A DNA stretch of 64,000 nucleotides from Reticulascus tulasneorum (taxonomy: Eukaryota; Ascomycota; Sordariomycetes; Glomerellales; Reticulascaceae), in assembly GCA_001557505.1 (NCBI GenBank), contig LSAX01000007.1, positions 2,914,001-2,978,000 on the forward strand, written 5' to 3'. The position numbers and the translations under genes are program-made. This document shows, piece by piece, positions 58,420-64,000 of the stretch. Under the pieces are notes generated by a model. The model was not told the origin of the DNA. It was given only the letters and a program-made list of their open reading frames with translations, and ran no database searches. Position 1 is the stretch's first letter. Every line of letters begins with the position of its first letter.

Positions 58420-58602
58420 TTACTTGGGGCAACCAACTCCGCAATCGGTGCATCGCCATTCCTTACAGAATGGACAAGCATCATCGAACTTGAGCGAGTG
58501 CCAGCCCTTCCCGCATGAACACTGAATAGCTGTCAGCATATGCTCAACAAGACCTCGGTGACAAGGACTCACGCATATCCACGAAGTCGGCGGCCTAGCA
58601 GC
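58420..58602 (-). CDS. two 3' exons of a small Cys-rich, probably zinc-binding protein
   Basis: Exons 58602-58573 and 58521-58420, separated by a textbook 51-bp intron (GTGAGT donor, CTGAC branch, TTCAG acceptor). They encode a C-terminus of 43 residues: 'PPTSWICCSCGKGWHS', then 'DDACPFCKEWRCTDCGVGCP' and a Lys before the stop. Nine cysteines and one histidine fall in CxxC-like pairs, resembling the small fungal proteins with a 'W-x-C-C-x-C-G' zinc-ribbon-like end. I cannot fix the 5' end: a TTCAG acceptor precedes the first exon, and a GTGAGT donor at 58732 after a short open segment may be its partner, but no start codon in phase is evident. It lies in a long interval otherwise without genes. 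Confidence 0.45.
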   Translation of the reverse strand, partial: AARPPTSWICVSPCHRGLVEHMLTAIQCSCGKGWHSLKFDDACPFCKEWRCTDCGVGCPK

Positions 58603-60934
58603 CTGAACAGTATTCTTCCTCTTCTGGTGAGCTCGTCCAAGGTGGACGGTTGTCTCCCTGGGGCTTTCCTGGCTTTATTTTTCGTGAGCTGCACATTCGG
58701 AGACTGGGCTGTCCGATTCAATCAGTACTCACCGGTTCATGGTGTCGAAGATGAGAGAACGGCCTTTCCTGAATCTACACAGGGGCCATATCGCCTGTGG
58801 CAGGAGCTGCTCTTATACATTACAGCCAGAGTAACGATACTCCAAGACAGGCGGAGACTTGACTGAAATGACAGCGCAAAGCCCAGAGTTGGGGCAAATC
58901 CCCTGCAGAGAGGCGGTGTCCCGAGGGCAGAATACAGAAGCCCATGTCTGCCCCATCCTCCATGAGGCTATTCGGAGGACATAGTGCTCACCGAGCTGCA
59001 AATTCCCACTACAGGCGGTCATCAGCACCAAAGACTTGGCCTATTAAGTGCTAGTAGGTACTGATCATTGTGGCTTGGAGAGCTGTCGCCTTGAAAATTA
59101 CATCTGTACCGCAACAGTTGCGTAACACCTTGCTAACTGCGAAACATCGAAACTGCTTAGCCCTCTAATGAGACTTTCAAAGTTGAAATATTACGGATGC
59201 GTACTAGAGATGCTAGAATGGTACATGGCAGTCAGGTAGTCAGCCCATCGACGCCATTGCTAATGTAGTACCCAAAGCCGTGGGCCACAGACCTGAACAT
59301 TGCGCTTGTCCACACGGCCGCGGTGACTATGCCTAATCGAGCGGGAAAGGGGAGAAGCCATTTACATTTTCGGCCACAGCCTTCGACCCACTGAGCCGAG
59401 TCAAACTGACCTTCTCATGTGGCCGGGCAAATGAGCGAATTGAGTCATATCGAGACCAGTATCCGACAGTGAAGGGCAAAACTGCGAAGTTTGCAGAACA
59501 CAATGAGGCTGCAGAGGCCGCCTATTCAGTGACGATACTGGTGTATTATGGGCAGGATATTTGACCATGGGTAAGCTGCACCTTTCTCTCAGCTTGTTAT
59601 ACTTGCAGAGACTAGTCTCCGAGCCTTGCAGAAGCTGTGGGACTGCCCAACGGCAAGGTGAGCGAGCCACGGATGATTGCCAGGACGGGCAAGTAGAGTT
59701 CGGGTTGTCGACCCATACTTGAGATTTTCATTGTGTTAGTGATCTCAATATCAAGAGTAAAAGGTAAAGCGACATCGTTGGAAATTCGAAGACATTCAAG
59801 TCTTTGCTAGCACTATCTGAGGCAACAATACGAAGGGCAGCCGCACGATCATTGGCGTCTTGAACAAACTCTACCAATCAGTATTACATCATCGCCAAGT
59901 GGAACCGATTGCCAACCACTGCCCACGTAGAACCCGAGCTGCTATAAGACTAGGAAGACAGGCACTACTGGTGAAGAAGCTGGCCGCCAACGGGAGAAGT
60001 AGTACATGGCAAGCAAGACTGCAGTGTAAGCAGCACGCAGTTGGGAAGAATTTCAAGCCAGTGTGCGTGCGATTGGAACGCCAAAAAGCCTTGTTCTAGC
60101 GCAATATCGAGATTCTCTGCGCCACACCTGTCCAACGAACACAGGGTGGACTAAGGCTGTCGTCGTCCAGGTCCAAAGGTTACATAGGTGGAACGTCGCA
60201 AAGGCGTGTCGGATTCTTGGAATGTATTTAGGAGACTGTAACAGTGCATGAATGAAGAGATGACACAGGCGACAATCGGATGATCGATCTAGATCCAAAC
60301 AGCCAGCCGAGTAACCTAAGTTCCAGCTCGAGAAATTAACGATCATGAGGACCCAGTTCGTCCAATAGTGCTCTAGCGCTGTGTTTAGTTGCTCCCTACC
60401 CTGCTTGGGTTTGACAGAACGGGCACCCCGGCGGGCTTGGCCAAGCGCTACTGGTCTAAGTAGACTCTCAGCATTACTTCCACTCAGCGAGTAGTCCCAT
60501 GCCTGTGATTTTGCCGAAACGAGATAGAAAGATACTCGGAGCGCTATTACAATATTTGACGCAAATCAGACCGCCCATCCAATGATGACGCTTGCCGGCA
60601 GCAAGCTTTCATGCTCTGACGGCGTGCAATCATGGGGGACACCCAGACAAAAATTTGTTGCGTCATAGGAAGGAACTTCTGGCCCGCCTACATACTACCT
60701 TAAATGTTGGCCCGACACATTCATAAAGCAAGTCTGGTCCGTTCCCCGACTGCAAAGATCGCGACCGCCAACCAACAAACCTTCCCCACAGATTCAACAC
60801 TCGAGTTGCCTGTCAACTCACCTGTATCCCACGAGTGATACCCAATTCGTAAAGGCATCCCTGGTCTCCGAATTGCACCACGATCTACCATAAATTATTT
60901 CAAACCGCAGCAAGCTCACGCGACAAAATTCAAA
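58603..60934. other. intergenic, 2.3 kb
   Basis: It may contain 5' exons of the Cys-rich gene just beyond 58603. The rest has only short frames without coding character. The last 250 bp are probably the promoter and leader of the membrane-protein gene. Confidence 0.4.
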
Positions 60935-61518
60935 ATGGGGCTCTTCGGTATGGCTCTGAGCTACATCCTCTTCTCCGTCCTCCACTTCTTTCAATTCGTT
61001 CTGGCCATTACGGTTTGCGGCCTCTACGGGGTTGACCTCCAACGCGCGAAGAATGCTGGAGTGCACTCGGACTCCAAATGGGTAAGCAACGACGCGCCTA
61101 CCTTGGTCTCGAACGTTCAATTTGACGCTGACTTTTCTGAACCGCTAGGTCTTCGCTGAAGTCGTCGGAGCCCTCTCTGCTCTCACTGCACTTTTGTACT
61201 TCATTCCATTCATTGCTCGCTTCGCCGCCGTCTTTGTCTGGGATCTTATTCTATTCATCCTCTGGATTTCCCTCTTTGGCGTCTTCGGAAACGTATGTCT
61301 ACATTACCCAGCGTTCGTGAATTCCACTGACTCCAAGCTCGCAGATGTACATAAAGGAGGATGCCGAAGGAAATAGCAATATTCAGCGAATGAAGAATGC
61401 TGTCTGGGTCGATCTCGCCTGCGCTCTACTCTGGCTGATCGGTGCCGTCGCCTCGTTCGCCTACTGGTGGGGGCATCGCGAACGACGAACTCGTTTCACA
61501 GGCCGAGGCAAGGTCTGA
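60935..61518 (+). CDS. small four-helix membrane protein (MARVEL-like)
   Basis: Three exons, 60935-61081, 61149-61292 and 61345-61518, give 154 residues. Four hydrophobic segments can be seen: 'ALSYILFSVLHFFQFVLAIT' near residues 7-30, 'VVGALSALTALLYFIPFI' near 54-72, 'VFVWDLILFILWISLFGVFG' near 77-96, and 'AVWVDLACALLWLIGAVASF' near 116-136. The C-terminus is short and basic ('RERRTRFTGRGKV'). The layout and the 'VWVDLACALLWLIG' fourth helix fit the fungal MARVEL-like proteins that sit in plasma or endomembranes; function unassigned. Phases agree at both introns, which have GTAAGC and GTATGT donors. Confidence 0.75.
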
Positions 61519-64000
61519 AGCGGGAGGAGAGTTTTGGGAGTGGAAGCCCTCAGCATATGACAGGGTTGGCGTTATAGGTATATCCGGAAACTTGATACCA
61601 CGGGGCGTGAGCCTCGCTAGTTCGTTATGCTTGCATTCTGCGACTGCCTAATAAGAATTTTATATCGCATTTTCATTATTGAACGATGCCTTGATGCCCT
61701 CAGGTGTTGATACAGCGGCACCACCCACAATTACGTTTCAATGACATGCGCGGCTACGGAGCAGTGTATACTTTTATACGTTTCTGGACTTCGTTTGGTG
61801 ACTTGACGTAATCATGTGGCTTACTCATGGGTTCAAATGATGCTGTGGCGATGCTGTTGACTTTTGTGAGGTTCGTTCGCCAACTCAATCATTATCCGTC
61901 ATCCCGAGATACGCACCAACTGCAGCATGCCTCTGCGACACTCAACGGCAGTACTACTGCTGTTTTGTATGTGAATAGAAAGACGACATGCGCGAGCACT
62001 GGACACAAGTATTGGCTATTGGGTTAGAAAAGCTAGTGCCAGACCTTATCATTTCTTGCGAACCAAGCTTGGATTCGAAGAGCCGACAAGGGTCCACTTC
62101 TTGTCGGGGGGAAATGGAATGCCATCATTAGGCCTAGACAGTACCGTTGGTGTCCATCAAGTTCCTACTTGAAGTAAAGATCCTATTGGGTGTTCTACCA
62201 AATTCTGTCTTGAAGTTCCATCAGTATGCTTTCGTTTAAGTAGCCCTTTTTCTTCTTCTTTTCTTTTTCGCATCCTCTGTCCGGACATTTAGCTAAATTC
62301 CTCAACTTCTACCTTTAACTAAAAAATAAGGGTCTCTCGCTAGCGGTAAGGCAGGCAGGGCCTGTGAGGCACAATGACGTAGGTTTCTGGCTGTGCCCCA
62401 TCCATGCGTCTAGCGTTTCAAGTGTTATTCGGCTGAGAAACACTCAGTCAAATGGACAGTGCATCTGTACCGCATCTCCTTTCACACACAGAGGCATTTC
62501 CCATTCCCGTCCCATTCCTAGACCTACTTTATGCAACGACACTGAATGTGACTTTGATTGTAATGACATCTTTAACATTATTGCTATGCACATGTATCAA
62601 ACAATCAGCAAACGGCAAGAGAGAACGTGGTCGGAAGGAAGTAGTGCGAGCCAGCCATGACTTGATCCAAGTCGGTCCACACCATCCACGCACAGAGAGT
62701 AGGATGATCAATGCAGATCGGCGGTGGTATGCCCCATCTCTGGTCTTACTTTGCGGACCCGAGAAGAAGAGCAGGCCGGATTGTCGAGGCTTCCACACGG
62801 GAGTGGCTTTCAAGAAGAAGTAAGCATTAGTAGAACCCCCATGGATAGTGAGAGGTGCGGTGTGAGGTCTCATCAGTCGCGCATCGGAAGGGGGACTCTG
62901 TTAAATGAAAGCCCCGGATAGCAGAGTTAGGTAGGTAAATACGTAGTAATTACAGGTGGAGTTACGCAAGTGCTGCTTTGTATGGGCAAGGCATCGCTGC
63001 GGTGCACATGAACCTCCCCTAGCGGATGATCCTTTCATACAAAGGCAGCTAGTCCAAGATGTGTGTATGAGCTGATAACCAGCGATTCAGAAACACCAAG
63101 CCATGTGTTAGGGGCTTGTCATGCTGTTTGTGGATAGATGGTGGACGATCTGGAAAGCTGGTCGCGGGTTTGGTGGTTTCTAGTTCAACCTACGAATTGA
63201 GGCCCAAGTGCAGCCAGTTGGGGCGCAAGCGGGTGTTGTCCAGCCACTCACAGCAAAAGCAAAATGATGCCTCCACCAGGAATGATGCACTGAAGTCTTA
63301 GAAACGGCTGTTACTCTGGACTCTCTATGGTCAGAGCCAGCTCCGCACATGTGGCGAATGTCTTAATGTCTTTGGAAGTGTGAATCCGGGTGGCAGAGTA
63401 GCTTCAAGACCGCTCAATCATGAATACGTCCGTTCAATGCTGCGCTGGCCTCCGAAGTTTGAAGGCGCTGTGTGCTTTTGCGCAGAGGGACCTAATAAAC
63501 CATGTTCACAGCCGATGGGGATGGATACGCAGAGCGGAAAATAGATACGAGAAGCCGGCTTTAAGGATTGTCCAAACGTGGTGGAAAGGAAGATCGGCTC
63601 GCACCAAGATGACCTGGAGGGGTTCCGTAGTGCCATCAGGCCATTGATCGCCAACGGTATTTCCATCTGAGCGGCCACATGCTTGCCAATAATGACAATT
63701 TGACTATGGGTACCATTGGAAGACCTCAAAGCTCCGCCAGGTTGGCAGGCTTGCCAGGCCAATGCCGAGTCAGAATCTCGGAATATCAAGCCAAGGGCGA
63801 CGTGCCGGAAGACTTTTTCTTTCGCTTTCATGCAGGCCACCTATAGTTGAGCTGATTGTGGCGGCATGGATAAAGCCAAACCAGATATATTCCATGTACG
63901 CCCGATGATCACAGCCAGGGAGTTGGATGTCCATCTTCTGCGCGTAGGGGTTGATACTTAAGAAGGAGACCGCAGGGGTTTATTTCAAATCCGTGTTCGC
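61519..64000. other. intergenic to window end, 2.5 kb
   Basis: No supported gene. The longest frames (62452-62823 plus, 63418-63840 minus) lack recognisable domains and consensus splice context. A TTAGGTAGGTAAA stretch near 62927 echoes the AGGTAGG fragments seen in other intergenic regions. Confidence 0.4.

Noticed and set aside
63418..63840. 140-codon minus-strand frame near the window end
   Set aside because: No domain, no promoter or splice support; I cannot separate it from chance.
1..64000. Transposons, RIP-mutated repeats, CRISPR arrays
   Set aside because: No terminal repeats, transposase or reverse transcriptase frames, AT-rich mutated tracts or regularly spaced repeats were seen by eye.

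Overview
The window reads as nuclear DNA of a filamentous ascomycete (Pezizomycotina, probably Sordariomycetes). The evidence is eukaryotic genes split by short introns (mostly 50-130 bp) with GTRNGT donors, CTAAC/CTGAC-like branch sites and YAG acceptors; typical Pezizomycotina families (DUF3176 membrane protein, Ayg1-type hydrolase, fungal Sec2, Ssk1 response regulator, PMT mannosyltransferase with a long tail); and long low-complexity disordered proteins. I saw no transposon, rRNA, tRNA or CRISPR array. The order of housekeeping genes looks like an ordinary chromosome arm with a small accessory metabolic block in the middle.

Layout. 0.7-9.9 kb: splicing factor SF3A subunit 1 (-), O-mannosyltransferase PMT1 type (+), and the Rab exchange factor Sec2 (-). 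9.9-14.1 kb is a gene-poor stretch with simple repeats and one weak coding-like segment. 14.1-17.7 kb: a DUF3176 membrane protein (-) and a 104-residue Gly-Tyr-repeat protein ending in a PPxY motif (+). 18.2-27.6 kb: one giant gene (-) that I reconstruct as three exons and 3,045 residues, almost wholly disordered. 29.3-30.5 kb: the Golgi t-SNARE Sed5/syntaxin 5 (+), six exons.

31.5-37.6 kb holds four adjacent sugar/carbonyl-type enzymes: aldo-keto reductase (+), polyol-type zinc dehydrogenase (-), short-chain dehydrogenase resembling KduD (+), and an Ayg1-like alpha/beta hydrolase (-). They sit as convergent pairs around one divergent promoter and may form a small catabolic cluster. 38.7-45.8 kb: glucosamine-6-phosphate N-acetyltransferase (-), a diacylglycerol-lipase-type class 3 lipase (+), and an apparently intracellular GH43 glycosidase (-). 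46.6-57.0 kb: a CCDC97-like protein (-), an O-methyltransferase (-), the HOG-pathway response regulator Ssk1 (+), mitoribosomal protein mS35/Bot1 (+) and a tyrosine-phosphatase-like protein (-). 57-64 kb is sparse: two exons of a small Cys-rich protein (-) and a four-helix membrane protein (+).

Functional themes are secretion and surface building (PMT, Sec2, Sed5, Gna1), RNA processing (SF3A1, CCDC97-like), stress signalling (Ssk1) and carbohydrate use (GH43 and the dehydrogenase block). Intergenic DNA carries recurrent perfect 12-bp palindromes with an ACCTAGGT core, which no annotated feature explains.

Exon borders were derived by hand from splice consensus and reading-frame continuity. 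They agree in phase for every multi-exon gene listed except the Cys-rich exon pair at 58.4-58.6 kb, whose 5' end is unresolved. All family names rest on recognition of motifs, not on a database search.
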